From Rhizomys pruinosus (taxonomy: Eukaryota; Chordata; Mammalia; Rodentia; Spalacidae), in assembly GCA_009823505.1 (NCBI GenBank), contig VZQC01013731.1:133319-197318 (forward strand): a stretch of DNA of 64,000 nucleotides, read 5' to 3'. The stretch's first letter is position 1. Each line of letters begins with the position of its first letter. This document shows positions 48,387 to 58,993 of the stretch, in pieces. Below the pieces are notes generated by a model. That model saw only the letters and a program-made list of their open reading frames with translations. It was not told the DNA's origin and made no database searches. Position numbers and translations under genes: made by a program.

Positions 48387-48637
48387 GAATCAGCTGAATG
48401 CCCCCTTCCCATTTCCACAGCTGATCGAAGTCTAAAATCAAAATAATACAAGGGAAATGATTTTAATTCAGAATCAGCTGAATGCCCCCTTCCCATTTCC
48501 ACAGCTGGTCGAAGTCTGAAATCAAAATAATACAAGGGAAATGATTTTAATTCAGAATCAGCTGAATGCCCCCTTCCCATTTCCACAGCTGATCAAAGTC
48601 TAAAATCAAAATAATACAAGGGAAATGATTTTAATTT
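48387..48637. repeat. 84-bp tandem repeat, three copies
   Basis: Units start with gaatcagctgaatgccccct at 48387, 48471 and 48555 and differ at about two or three positions. The period is a multiple of three, so one frame stays open on the minus strand, but no start context or homology supports a gene. A run of about 36 A follows at 48654-48689. Confidence 0.95.
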
Positions 48638-48650
48638 CCAAACAGTCAAG

Positions 48651-48691
<41 letters not shown>

Positions 48692-48800
48692 ACACAATGG
48701 CATACAATTTTAGTTTTAATGTGATTTATCAATCCTTGGTTTTACACATTTAGAAGAACAGAGTGGTTTGCAAAAGTGATTAACTAATCAGGTCCATTAC

Positions 48801-48987
48801 CTTTAGCTGGATAGCCTGGAGTAAGTGGGTCACCTGCCCCATTCAGATTTAACACATTTCCTCTCTGAGCAACAGTGCCAGGAAGGTTCCATCCTTTGGG
48901 ATATGGTTGAACCTCAGGGGCAAAGTAGTCAGCTGGATCTGAGTACAAGATTATTCCCATGGCTCCAGCTAGCATGGCATTTTTAAC
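48801..48987 (-). CDS. Naalad2: Naalad2 exon 6
   Basis: This 187-bp exon encodes residues 205-266 plus the first base of E267. It has the strongly conserved [20 protein letters not shown] and [19 protein letters not shown] stretches. N248 in the QRGN motif corresponds to the substrate-pocket N257 of GCPII. The donor is GTAATG. The 84-bp tandem repeat and a long poly(A) lie about 110-410 bp downstream in intron 6. Confidence 0.97.
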
Positions 48988-49197
48988 CTGCAAGAACGAT
49001 GTGTAAAATAATGAAGGAATACAGATGACTGGCTTACTCTTACGAAAATTAATTTAATAATATAAAGGAATTGAGATACTGCTTTTAATGATGTCATTAT
49101 ATATTTATTTATCTTTGCTTTCTAACTAATTTTTCCCTTGGTAAACTTAAGAAATGTTTATTTATCATACAAAATTCTAAATAGTCATCTGGGGTTT

Positions 49198-49409
49198 ATT
49201 TGTTGTTGTTATTGTTGTTGTTGTTGTTGTTGTTGTTCTTCTTCTTCTTCTTCTTCTTCTTCTTCTTCTTTTTGAGACAGGGTCTCCCTTTAGCCCTAGC
49301 TAACCTGGAACTCACTATGTAGACCAAGCTGGCCTTGAACTCACAGAGATCTACCTGCCTCTGCCTCCTGAGTGCTGGGATTAAAGGCATGTGCCACCAC
49401 TCCTAGCTA
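49198..49409 (-). mobile_element. B1 SINE with (GTT)n(CTT)n tail
   Basis: Reverse B1 (49271-49405) whose A-tail became a GTT/CTT trinucleotide run on the plus strand. Confidence 0.88.
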
Positions 49410-49536
49410 AATTGTCATCTCTTTTACAGAATGTTCCTATCATTCCCAAATCTGCAAAATTAGTTTCCCTTCTTCTTTATACTTTTTTCTATGTGTTTTA
49501 TTATAGGACAGTTCAAAACTATATTAAAATATTTTG

Positions 49537-49870
49537 AGGGCTAGGGTTAAGGTTAAAGTTAGGGTTAGTATCTATTATTATCTAATATCTATCTCCCTTA
49601 CTAAATAGAGCTAGGATTAAGGTTAGGGTTAGGGTTAAGGTTAGGGTTAGCATCTATTAGTATCTAGTATCTGTCTCCCTTACTAAACAGAGCTAGAGTT
49701 AGGATTAGGGTTAGGACTCAGTATGAGGGCTAGTGTTAGGATTAGCATCTATTAGTATATAGTAACTTCTTCCCGTACTAAATTGAGGATTAGGCTTAAG
49801 GTTAAGATTAAGGTTAGCATTAGGGTTAGTATCTGTTAGTATCTATCTACTTTCTGTTTACCCTACTAAA
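49537..49870. repeat. Interstitial telomere-like composite array
   Basis: Blocks of ttaggg and variants (ttaagg, attagg) alternate with a spacer of about 40 bp beginning (t/c)atctattagtatct. Spacers start at 49569, 49650, 49745 and 49829, giving higher-order units of 81-95 bp. It lies in Naalad2 intron 5. The TTAGGG blocks are degenerate and short. Confidence 0.9.
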
Positions 49871-50514
49871 CTAAAAATATACCATAGAGTAAGCACTATA
49901 CAAATATTTGTGTACTAAAACAGATTTACAATTCTAGGTACTACAATCACAATCTGTTTTCAAAAAGTGACTTTGTAAATATCTAACAATCAAAATTGGC
50001 CAAGAATAAGAAAATCTATTCTGTGAGATGATTAAAGTTTCCATTATCATAAGTATTATAGCAAAAGATAGGTAGCTTTCAATCTTGGCTCACTCAAATG
50101 TATTCCAATATTAAGAAACTACTCAGTTATATCAGTTTCCTAACTTTCTGGAAAGGTGATTTGATTTTTTCCATCAAAATTCTGAAAAATATACACTGTA
50201 ATCCATCCACTCCATTTCTATGAATGTATAGTACAAATTTTATGCAAATATTTGAAGTATATACAGAATATTCATAATAGAATCACTTATGGTAGTAATA
50301 TATTGAAGCCCAACTAAACAAAGCATCCATCAGGGGGATGAATTAACAGTTCATCAGTTCTGAAAAATATTGTACCTCCATTTAAATTAGTGAGGTGTTT
50401 ACTAAGTAGTTACATAGAAATTACAAATATTATTCTGCTACTTAAGTATTTTCCAGCATAAAGATGTTTACTCCTAATAAGAACTCTATGGAATTGCACT
50501 ACTATTAGTATTTC

Positions 50515-50645
50515 TCTTTTATTCATGAGGACACTGACATAGAGAGGGTGGGTGACACTGAAGGGTGTAGAAAATTGGTGCTCAGATTAGACCTGACCCA
50601 AGTGGTTGGATCTAGGGTCCTAGCCCCTTAACTGCTACTACATCA
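50515..50645 (+). mobile_element. MIR-like SINE fragment
   Basis: The stretch attcatgaggacactgacat with agagagggtgggtgacactg recalls the MIR core; ancient. Confidence 0.6.
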
Positions 50646-50760
50646 TACAACACTCAGTGTACTGTCATAAAAGAATACCCAGAAACTGTAGCTGAGTGAA
50701 AACACAGTTACTTATAACATATAGTGTTTGATGACCTCCTTGTTAAGAACTAATCATATG

Positions 50761-50915
50761 TGGCAGGGTGTGGTGGTGCACACCTTTAATCCCAGCACTT
50801 GGGAGGCAAAGGCAAGTGGATCATTGTGAGTTCAAGGCCAGCCTGGTCTACATAGTGAGTTCCAGGATAGCTGGAACTAAAAGGAGACCCTGTCTCAAGA
50901 AAGACATAAAAAAAA
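50761..50915 (+). mobile_element. B1 SINE
   Basis: Perfect 16-bp duplication aagaactaatcatatg (50745-50760 and 50916-50931). Confidence 0.95.
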
Positions 50916-51261
50916 AAGAACTAATCATATGCAAATCTGGAATTGTCCTCATATAGATATTTATATTTTCAAAGAATTAAGTCAGGAAAGGGCAAGTAAG
51001 ACCAATTATGCCTGGGAAATTAAGTTGTGTAAGTCAGAGGAAATTTTCCCTTTTATTTTATAGACATTTCCACCCATTGATTTTAAAAAGCAAATTTACT
51101 TTTACAATAAAATAATTTCCTTTCTAGATATAGGTCATGTAAAGATGAAGTTTTCTTTGTACCCCTAGAGAAGGAGTTTGAGGGCATAAACTGAGCTGAC
51201 CATTTACATTTGTGGGAGCCAACCTCTCCCCTTCTCTCTAGAGAAAAAAAAAACACCCTAC

Positions 51262-51387
51262 TTTATTTCCTCTGAATATCTTCCCATATCTTGCAATAAC
51301 GATCTTTCCAGTGCAGTTAATGTGCATCTCTCTTTCTAGTTTGAAAAAGTCTTCAGTTCGAGCATAGTTCACATAGACAAGCTCTCC
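51262..51387 (-). CDS. Naalad2: Naalad2 exon 5
   Basis: This 126-bp, phase 0/0 exon encodes residues 163-204: [17 protein letters not shown], then [19 protein letters not shown]. It is part of the apical PA domain. R201 in the FRGNK motif corresponds to the substrate-binding arginine R210 of GCPII. NCT is a potential glycosylation site. The donor GTAGGG departs from consensus at +4. Confidence 0.95.
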
Positions 51388-51896
51388 CTGGGGAAAGGGG
51401 AACAAATATATTAAAGATAAAAATTAAAATAAGTTTGATACACAAAAATATCAGCTGAAACCAGAGTAAATACTATTTTAACAATCTCAGCTATGCTTAA
51501 TTTCCAACAACAACAGTAGTTTGGAACATCTGTGTTCTGAACTAGAAAAACAGATCTATAAATATATTCTAAAATTCACATTATAAACAATGGAAAAAGT
51601 TTATGAAAGCATCTGTTACCCTCACTGAAGTAAAACCATGTGCAGAAGTTTCGTTGTTTTGTAGAGGCATCTGCTTAATTACAACCTGCTCCCAAAGCAT
51701 TTATTTCTTTTTATTTCTTTTCTATTATTAAAATCATTTTAATTTTTGAGAATGTTAATAGAACTGATCATCAAATAATGAATGAAAACATATGCTATCA
51801 TGTGAAGTTCTCTTGGTTTTATTTCTCTATGCAGGCTTTCATATAACAAAGAAAGTTGTAAAGACTTGAGCTTATTTAAAATGTGTTTAGTTTTAC

Positions 51897-51998
51897 CTCT
51901 GGCATGCCATGGGCTGAGAAAGCATTGTATGGTGGTACAATGTCTGTAACATTATCATACCCATCTGGTCGTGGTTCAAGGTATGATGTTTTAAAAAC
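51897..51998 (-). CDS. Naalad2: Naalad2 exon 4
   Basis: This 102-bp, phase 0/0 exon encodes residues 129-162, from [17 protein letters not shown] to AFSAHGMPE. It opens the protease-associated (apical) domain. NVT is a potential N-glycosylation site. Acceptor TAG and donor GTAAAA are both present. Confidence 0.94.
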
Positions 51999-52180
51999 CT
52001 AGCAAGAATTCAAACACATCAAGTTACAGAAATAATTCCAAATCATTATTAAGATATGGCCCATCTTACCCACCCCTGGGTTATACTCAAGATTCCACAC
52101 TCTAGGTTTTATAATTTAATAGATGCATTCCACTGGCAGCAAGTAAGCTTTACATTGCCTTCAAAATGATGTGAATTTTT

Positions 52181-52428
52181 TTTATTTATTTTTTAATTTT
52201 TATTTTATTTCTGTATGTGTATGAATGTACTGTCTGCATGCAGGTCTGTGCACCGTGTCGTGCAATGCCGCGGAGGTCAGAAGAGGGTGTCGGATTCCCC
52301 TGGAACTGGAGTTCTCCTGGAATTGGAGTTTCAGACGGTTCTTGGCCGCCATGTGGGTGCTGGGGATCAAACCCAGGTCCTCTGCAAGAGCAGTCGGCGC
52401 TCTTAACCGCTAGGCCATCTCTCCAGCC
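52181..52428 (-). mobile_element. Young B2 SINE with internal duplication
   Basis: Flanked by aatgatgtgaattttt and aatgatatgaattttt; same subfamily as 28720 and 33145. Confidence 0.92.
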
Positions 52429-52513
52429 CAATGATATGAATTTTTACCAATGCATACCATCCTAGTCAATTAAATGTTCTCTTATAAAGTATAGAAACTG
52501 AGCTTCAAAGTTG

Positions 52514-52565
52514 GCATTCTAGGGCTAAGGATGTAGCTCAGTAGCATACTGAGCATGCTTTTGTG
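52514..52565 (+). mobile_element. ID-type SINE fragment
   Basis: aggatgtagctcagtagcat is the tRNA-Ala-like ID head; the 3' part is missing. Confidence 0.55.
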
Positions 52566-52569
52566 ACCC

Positions 52570-53740
52570 CACCCCCCTTTTGCCTGTTCAGCTTTTCTTG
52601 CAGGGCCCTTTTCTTTTAACTTCATTTAAATGCTTTCCATATTCCAACCCTATACTGGTTCTTTCCTAATTTTATATTCCTGCCTTGTGAGATTTTACTG
52701 ACTATCAAAACTATGCTCACAGCTAATGAGCTCCTGTTACTCAGTTTTTCATATGCACATATTTAAGAGCTTTGTGATTATTCGCCTTTGATGTTTAAAC
52801 TTAGCATGCTAAAAATTGCTTTTATCTTCTACCACCCCAAACCTGCTTCCTCTTCTGCATCTCCTACCCAGAGGAGCCTCACTAAGCCACTTGCACTAGG
52901 CATTCTAGAGTAGGAAGTCATCTTGACCACTCCCTTTTTCCTTGCTTGAGTCAGTCATGAATCATATGTTCCTAACGTACTTCCTGTCCTCGTGTTCATT
53001 CTTGATTCTGCTAACACCCTAATTCAGGGCTTCATCTTTGACTTGAACTATTGGCTTAAGGATGTAATTTTAATTCCTTCCTAGGCTATATACCATGTAC
53101 AGAATGCTCAGTTTGACAAAAATACTTTCCCAGTCACATATTTCCCTTACCTAAGATTTGTCAGAGGGTCTCATCCACTGAAGTTGAAGGTTGAGCTTAA
53201 AATAAAACATAAACCTTTCTATAATCTACCTCCAAAGTCTGTCTCCTAATTTATCCCTTTTTATGGTCCAGTTTACTTTTCACATTCTTGAAATACATAA
53301 AATCTTTGGGTTCTACAAATAATTCTGAGCTATTATATGCCTTAATGCCTTTCTAGTGTTTGCCGTTGCCTAGAGATCTCTTATCATCACTTGCTTTTTC
53401 ATGTGATTAGATCCTGTTCTCTTTCCTAATTCATATATATTCTCTTTCGGAAAGACTCCTCCAATTTCTAGTCTATGCTGAATGGCCAGTTCTTGTGCAC
53501 AAAATCTTAAACCCCTATTCCTACTGATTTTAAATGATGTATCCCTCTTTCTGCCTTCCTTAACTTAAGCAAAGGAAGTCAGAACCTTCATTCTTGCCTG
53601 AAGACCTAGTATCATGCTGACATAGACACTGAAGAATTTCCAGTGTATAAACTTTTCTACAGTATGTGAGTTGTATTACACTACTAACAAATTTCTCTTA
53701 CTACTTGACTCTACATTCCAAACCATAAAGAAACAAGATG
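52570..53740. other. Intron 3 stretch, probably ancient repeat
   Basis: Pyrimidine-rich prose-like sequence with no coding signal; it recalls the 3' end of an old reverse-oriented L1 but I cannot assign it. Confidence 0.4.
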
Positions 53741-53749
53741 GAAAGGATA

Positions 53750-53882
53750 AGCTGGGCCTGTCTGCAAACTCAGGACTCAGGAGAACAAGGTAAGAGAGTC
53801 ACCACAAGTTTGAAGTCAACTTGGTTTACACAGCAAGGTCTAGGCCAGCTAGAGCTAAAAAGTGACATCCTATCAGAAACAA
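53750..53882 (+). mobile_element. Degenerate B1 SINE
   Basis: Diverged plus-strand B1 in intron 3. Confidence 0.6.
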
Positions 53883-53914
53883 ACCAACAAAAAGAGAAAT
53901 TACAAAATATGAAA

Positions 53915-54139
53915 AGGGGCTGAAGAGATGGCTCAGCAGTTAAGAGCATTGGCTGCTCTTGCAAAAGACACAGGTTTGAAGCCTAACACCCTCACAGAGG
54001 CTAATTAACATATGTAACCTCCAGTTCCAGGGTATCAAATGCCTTCTTTTGGCCTCCATGGGTATTGCAGAACATGGGTCCACTTTTATACATGCAGGCG
54101 TAACATTCATACACAAAAACTAAAATAAATTTAAAACCC
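53915..54139 (+). mobile_element. B2 SINE next to exon 3
   Basis: Perfect duplication acaaaatatgaaa (53902-53914 and 54140-54152); its tail ends about 35 bp from the exon 3 donor. Confidence 0.93.
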
Positions 54140-54174
54140 ACAAAATATGAAAATTCCTAATAATTATAAATCAC

Positions 54175-54361
54175 CTCAGCTCCATGTTCATCTACAATTG
54201 ATATATAGTTTGCATTGGTCTCATTTGGGTAAGATAAGAGAACATCGTAATGAACCAAGTTGGCTGAGTCTAGTCCAAATTTCTTCCACTGTGTTTGGAT
54301 GTTCTTGGCAAGCAGTAAATTTTGTTCCGTTCCTGCCAGATGGGGAAGTTTTGTAAAGGAA
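54175..54361 (-). CDS. Naalad2: Naalad2 exon 3
   Basis: This 187-bp exon encodes residues 66-128 and ends in phase 0. It carries the family signatures [13 protein letters not shown] and [20 protein letters not shown], part of the protease-domain framework. NET is a potential N-glycosylation site. The donor is GTGATT, weaker than its neighbours. A B2 SINE ends about 36 bp into the downstream intron. Confidence 0.96.
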
Positions 54362-54852
54362 CTAAAATAAGAGGAATAAACATGGGAATTAAAGTACATC
54401 CAAATGATGTTTTTGAGGATTATTAAATACATTGCCCATCTTTTAAGCAGTAAAGTATCAATAACATGTCAAAATAGAAAAATCCCAGCTGAATATACTA
54501 ATTTCTAGATATGCCAATTACAACTAATTATATGCCATTGAAACTTTCATATTATTCTCTTTCAGGAAAGAATGTATTCTATGATAAACACAACAACAGA
54601 AGAGCAGATAGAGAGAACTCCCTGAAGAACACCATACTCCTGTAGCAATGATAAACCTGCTGCTTATGAATGAGGAGAGTACTTTCTGATAATCTCACAA
54701 ATATAGTTCTTAGATTTATTTTGCTTTAGGTGAATAATATGTTAGAAGTTTCTCAGCTTTCCCACTTATATCACAGAAAACAATATCTATTTCAATATCT
54801 ATTTTTGCAAATTAGTTTTCAGGACCACCAGAGGATGAATAAAAAACATTTA

Positions 54853-55102
54853 TTTTTGTCCTTTTTGAGACAGGGTCTCCCTATAGCCCCACTTGGCCTG
54901 GAACTCACTCTGTAGACCACGCTGGACTTGAACTCACAGAGATCCACCTGCCACTACCTCCAAAGTGCTAGGATTAAAGGCATGCACCACCAGGCCTGGC
55001 TTAAAGGCCGTTTTTAGCCACCGTGTGGGTACTGGGAATTGAACCTGGGTCCTCTGCAAGAGCAGTCAGTGTTCTTAACCGCTGAGCCATCTCTCCAGCC
55101 CC
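54853..55102 (-). mobile_element. Composite SINE: B2 head joined to B1, second copy
   Basis: It has the same architecture and essentially the same junction as 9005-9256: B2 up to ctttaa followed by B1 starting gccagg. I could not define a target duplication. It lies in Naalad2 intron 2. Confidence 0.75.
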
Positions 55103-55205
55103 AGGTAAATTTTCAATAAAAACTTAATACCAGCACCTTTACACTGAGTAATATATAATTTCACATTTAAAAACTGATTGTCAAAAAACAAACAAACCTG
55201 ATATT

Positions 55206-55500
55206 CACAGGGCATGGTGGCCCACACCTTTAATCCCAGCACTCCAAAGGCAGAGGCAGGAGGTTCTCTGTGAGTTCAAGGCCAGCCTGGTCTACACAGT
55301 GAGTTCCAGGCCAGCTAGGCCTAAAGGGAGACCCTATCTCAAAAAAAAAAAAAAAAAAAAACTAAAAATAAAATAAATAAAAATGATCGTCAGGCTTGGC
55401 AGAGACAGGTAAATTTCTTTGAGACCCAGGCTACATAGCAAGTTCTAGACCAGCTGGGACAACAAGTAAGCTCTGTCTCAAAAATAAATAAATAAATATT
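55206..55500 (+). mobile_element. Two B1 SINEs
   Basis: A complete copy (55206-55375) and a partly deleted one (55390-55500) in intron 2. Confidence 0.8.
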
Positions 55501-55569
55501 CTTCAGTTTTTAATACATTTGTTTATTCAATAAGCACTGTTTTAGGATAAAAATGCAAAACAAACTTAC

Positions 55570-55681
55570 CGAAGAAATGATCTAATGTTTTCAGCTTTCA
55601 TTTCAGATAAGAGTTTCCACTGTATACTTTGACGATAGCGAGCTGAAATGGTTTTTTCTTTTGAAGGCTTAATAAACCAGC
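55570..55681 (-). CDS. Naalad2: Naalad2 exon 2
   Basis: This 112-bp exon encodes residues 29 (completed) to 65 plus two bases of R66. It begins with GWFIKPSK, the end of the membrane helix and start of the ectodomain stalk, then [20 protein letters not shown] and RSFL. A CAG acceptor precedes it and the GTAAGT donor follows. Expressed or not, the length and phase (1 to 2) match the family's second exon. Confidence 0.95.
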
Positions 55682-55706
55682 CTGAGGGAAAATTACAGAC
55701 AGACAT

Positions 55707-55745
55707 GCAGACACACACACACACACACACACAAACACACACCAC
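55707..55745. repeat. (CA)n microsatellite
   Basis: CA run about 25 bp upstream, in gene sense, of the exon 2 acceptor. Confidence 0.9.
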
Positions 55746-56132
55746 AGAGATACACAAAAACATGTAAACACACAGATACATGCACACGTGATTGCTTCTG
55801 ACTATTAAATTAGACAGCAAAAATAACAGGCCAATCAATAACTAACAAATCATATGAGCTTTAAAAAAATTATACTAAAGGTAGGAAACCTTTAAATTTT
55901 CATGCATAATGTGATTTTCAGTTGGTTAGCACAAGTTTTATAAGAAGTGAACTTTCATTTCTTATATGCTATATGCATCCCTTCTGGTTCTCTCCCAGAA
56001 TGTTTGTTTTTTTTTCTTTTGTTGTGATTCTAGTGTGACCAGAATGTATTTTATAAGCAGTCCCTGAGAAAAAGAAGTGTGGCAAAAAATATTCATGTAA
56101 AATAGTTTCGACTCAATATTATTTGGATTTTT

Positions 56133-56506
56133 TTTTAAATTAATTTTTATTGATGCTTTGTGCATTTCATACATTTTTTCCAATTCAGTTCAGGCTTATT
56201 TCCCTTTCCCTCCCCCCCCACCCCATCCCAGATCATGCATTCTGCCATAACTGTCCTGCATCTTTCTCTCAGTTTTTTTTTTCATTTTTAGCTATAAGTG
56301 ATAATCCATGAGTACAAGCATCCTTCATGCAAAACCCATCTGCAGGCTGTTGTGCCCAAACACCTACAGCCCCACCATCCAGTGGGGGGTGACAGGTTGT
56401 TTGTTCAATCAAGTTGATCAAATGAGTGTCCAGACTACATTGCTGCAGCTTCACCATTCACCCCAATCGCAGCCCTTACATTCTACCACGCCCCCTCTTC
56501 CACCCC
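56133..56506 (-). mobile_element. 5'-truncated L1 3' end in Naalad2 intron 1
   Basis: This is the reverse complement of the end of the full-length L1 (about 18078-18460) with few differences. A perfect 16-bp duplication tattatttggattttt (56117-56132 and 56507-56522) brackets it. It is in the same orientation as Naalad2. Confidence 0.93.
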
Positions 56507-56734
56507 TATTATTTGGATTTTTAATTTTTTTTTTTTTTATCCCATAGATAGTGATAGCCTGAAGTTGTCGTTCCAGCAGTCACTGGCAGTAGTCTAAATT
56601 CAATGGACATTAATAAGTTTGAATTTGGGCCATAAATGCATTCCATTTCATCTCTGGTTTTGTTGTGAGAACACAAAGGCCAGTAGGCCTCCCCTCTCTC
56701 TCCTGAGCACCCAGGCCTGGGCTTTCACACTTAC

Positions 56735-56819
56735 CCATGGTGAAACCGGCTAGGAAGGACGCCAGAAGTGCTGCTGCCACACACATCCCCAAGCCCCTAC
56801 GATGCCTGGGCCTTGCCAT
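56735..56819 (-). CDS. Naalad2: Naalad2 exon 1 (start codon, membrane anchor)
   Basis: It encodes residues 1-28 plus the first base of codon 29. A short basic cytosolic tail (MARPRHRRG) is followed by a hydrophobic segment (VAAALLASFLAGF) that starts the single signal-anchor helix, as expected for a type II membrane protein. The ATG at 56819-56817 has A at -3 and G at +4, a good start context. The donor GTAAGT follows at 56734. The intron is phase 1 and the split glycine codon is completed by exon 2. Reading past the donor makes a longer ORF that is only intron read-through. Confidence 0.92.
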
Positions 56820-57060
56820 GTTGTCCTGGGCCCGGTGGAGCCGAGAGCTGCAGTCACAGGACTGGGGGCTGCCGATGGAGAAGGAGGGTGAGCACAGACT
56901 TAGCAGTCTCAGGTTCCCCAAAAGTCCCCCAAACTGAAGGGAGGAGACTGGAAGGCCTGCAGGGAGCAGGCTTATTCTGGCCTGCTCTGGCTGGCTCAGG
57001 GCCAGGCAGCAGGAGGCAGCTGCTTCAAAGAGGCAGGGTTGTTTTCTGGAAGAGACCAAC
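56820..57060 (-). promoter_or_regulatory. Putative Naalad2 5' UTR and promoter region
   Basis: The DNA just upstream of the start codon is clearly richer in G+C than the surrounding AT-rich DNA. I see no TATA box at a convincing distance, so a TATA-less start is likely. The true transcription start cannot be fixed from sequence alone, and an upstream non-coding exon is possible. Confidence 0.45.
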
Positions 57061-57805
57061 TGATGCCTTTTTCAGCTGCATCCTAAGAATTAAGGAGTTT
57101 CAACTGCAAAGGACACCAAAGAGGTCATTATTCTGCTTCCAGATTCTCTGTCATAACTGCTGCCTGGTCACACTTAGGGGATAGTGTCATGGACTGTCCA
57201 TCAACAACAGTTCCATGGCATTGAGAACTTATATCCTTCTCCACAACACATAACCTGGGTAGGGATCCAAATTTCTGTGCTGCTTCTGCAACAGATGTTT
57301 TAACATTTCTCGTGGAAAATTGTAGATTCAAATTAATAAAAATTCACCATTGAAAGGGCTTTGCACTATTACTGACAGTAAAGTATTGTCATTCCTGTCC
57401 TTGTCCTTTTGTTGAATTTATAATGCATTTCTCTTTAAAAATATTTAGAATGTTTGCAAAATAGCAGTTCTTACATAGAATTTTTGTATCCATTTCACCT
57501 AAAAGGAAAATTCTAAAAATTTATAACTGACTTTTCACCCCTAATCAAAAGTACATTTGCAGTCAAATTAGAATTCTTGAGTGTATGCCATTTTTTGGAA
57601 GATGAAGTCACCTCTGGGTGTTCCCAGTTTTCTTTACAGCATGTGCAGTCCATTGATGGTCTTGGATAAGGCACTTCCTTCCAACAAGTTGCTGGAACCT
57701 TCCAACATGTATCTCTTGGGGATCACTGTTGGTTGTTATTGCTAATGGTTTTTCTCTGGAACTTTCATAGAATCCCTGAAAGCTACCTTTGAAATAAATA
57801 CTTTA

Positions 57806-57990
57806 TTGAAATAATCAATTTGTTTTGAGACAGAGTCTCATAGACTGGCTTTGAACTTGGTATGCAGTCAAAGACTACCTTAGCCTCCTGAGGAGTGTAT
57901 CACAACGCACAGTTTATCCAGTGCTGAGAACTGAACTAGGTTTCCTTGAATGGCAGATATGTACTGTACCAACTAAGCCACATCTCTAGC
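57806..57990 (-). mobile_element. B4-like SINE
   Basis: Reverse B1-like part followed by an ID-like part (gtactgtaccaactaagcca); diverged. Confidence 0.55.
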
Positions 57991-58020
57991 CCAATAAGTG
58001 ATTTTAAATATTTGTAGGCT

Positions 58021-58125
58021 TGGGGCTGGAAAGATGGCTCAGCGGTTGAGAGTGCCGACTGCTGTTGCAGAAGACCCGGGTTCGATTCCCAGCACCCACA
58101 TGGTGGCTAAGAACCTTCTTAAAAA
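58021..58125 (+). mobile_element. B2 head-only retroposon
   Basis: Only the first ~98 nt of B2 are present, ending at the breakpoint used in the composite SINEs, followed by seven A. aatatttgtaggct (58007-58020) and aatgtttgtagact (58126-58139) flank it, 12/14 identical. Confidence 0.82.
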
Positions 58126-58431
58126 AATGTTTGTAGACTGTTAAAACCCCTAGTGACTTCAGCTCCTTCAGTACTGACCCTTTGGACATTTCCTCAACCA
58201 ATATCTCTGGCATTCTCAATTTTAGAGATGAATACTTTTCCAAAGATATTTTTGCAACAAAATTAATTCCCCCCACATGTACTCAGCAGCATACATAATA
58301 AATAAGAATGAAATTATTCAAAAGGTACAACAGCCAGTAAAGTAACTACACTCTTCAAACAGCTTAAGAAACGCTTCTACAGAAGAAGCAAAATTGTTTT
58401 ATCTATTATGCAAATAAAGAATACAGAGTTG

Positions 58432-58595
58432 TTTGTTTTGTTTTGTTTTGATTTGATTTTTGATTTTTGAAACAGCATCTCCCCAGCAGGCCTAGAACTC
58501 ACTATGTAGTCTAGGTTGGCCCTGATCTCATAGAGACTTACATGCCTCTGCCTCTCAAATTCTGGGATTAAAGAATGTGCCACCATGTCTGGTTA
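58432..58595 (-). mobile_element. B1 SINE
   Basis: Diverged reverse B1 with (TTTTG)n tail. Confidence 0.8.
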
Positions 58596-58606
58596 CAACA
58601 TAGGTT

Positions 58607-58824
58607 TGTTTTGTTTTTTTATTTCATGTGCATGAATGTTTTGCCTGCTGTATATAAGTGTGCCCATGTTGTGCAATGCCTGTAGAGTCCAAAAGAGATC
58701 ATCAGATCCCCTGGAACTGTAGTTACAAAAAGCAGTTAGTTGCCTTATGTGTACTGGGAACTGAACCCAGGTCCTTTGCAAAAATAATGAGTGCTCTTAA
58801 TCACTGAGCCATCTCTCCAGCCCC
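58607..58824 (-). mobile_element. B2 SINE
   Basis: Complete; caacata-ggttt repeats around it. Confidence 0.85.
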
Positions 58825-58993
58825 AACATATGGTTTTAAATATCTGTCTAGTGACCAACATATGGGAAAAGAATCACCTCTATGCACAAAGAGTATCAAA
58901 TGCTATTTGTGTTATATACACATCAACATTTTGAGAATTGATTATACAGTTTGTTAATTTCTAGACTCTTGGCATCATTAAAAGATACATCAA

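Larger units (their letters stand above)
3666..56819 (-). other. Naalad2: Naalad2 locus, exons 1-15 (gene runs off left edge)
   Basis: This is a type II membrane zinc peptidase of the M28 family that removes C-terminal glutamate from N-acetyl-aspartyl-glutamate and related peptides outside the cell. Fifteen exons give 532 codons with matching phases and AG/GT borders throughout, collinear with the NAALAD2/GCPII family (about 740-750 residues). Identity rests on family-specific stretches such as [26 protein letters not shown] and [20 protein letters not shown]. In this protein's numbering the zinc ligands seen are H368, D378, E416 and D444, with catalytic E415. The fifth ligand, a His in the next exon, is outside the window. 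Substrate-pocket residues R201, N248, R454, R525 and R527 are also kept. Introns range from 102 bp (intron 10) to 12.9 kb (intron 13). FOLH1 is the close paralogue; the N-terminal exons fit NAALAD2 better. Confidence 0.95.

Noticed and set aside
48314..48586. Repeat protein or CRISPR-like array from the 84-bp units
   Set aside because: Units are directly adjacent with no spacers, in a mammalian intron, and the open frame follows only from a period divisible by three.
56610..57059. A 149-codon reading frame over exon 1
   Set aside because: It reads through the strong GTAAGT donor into intron 1 and upstream into UTR; only residues encoded at 56735-56819 match the family.
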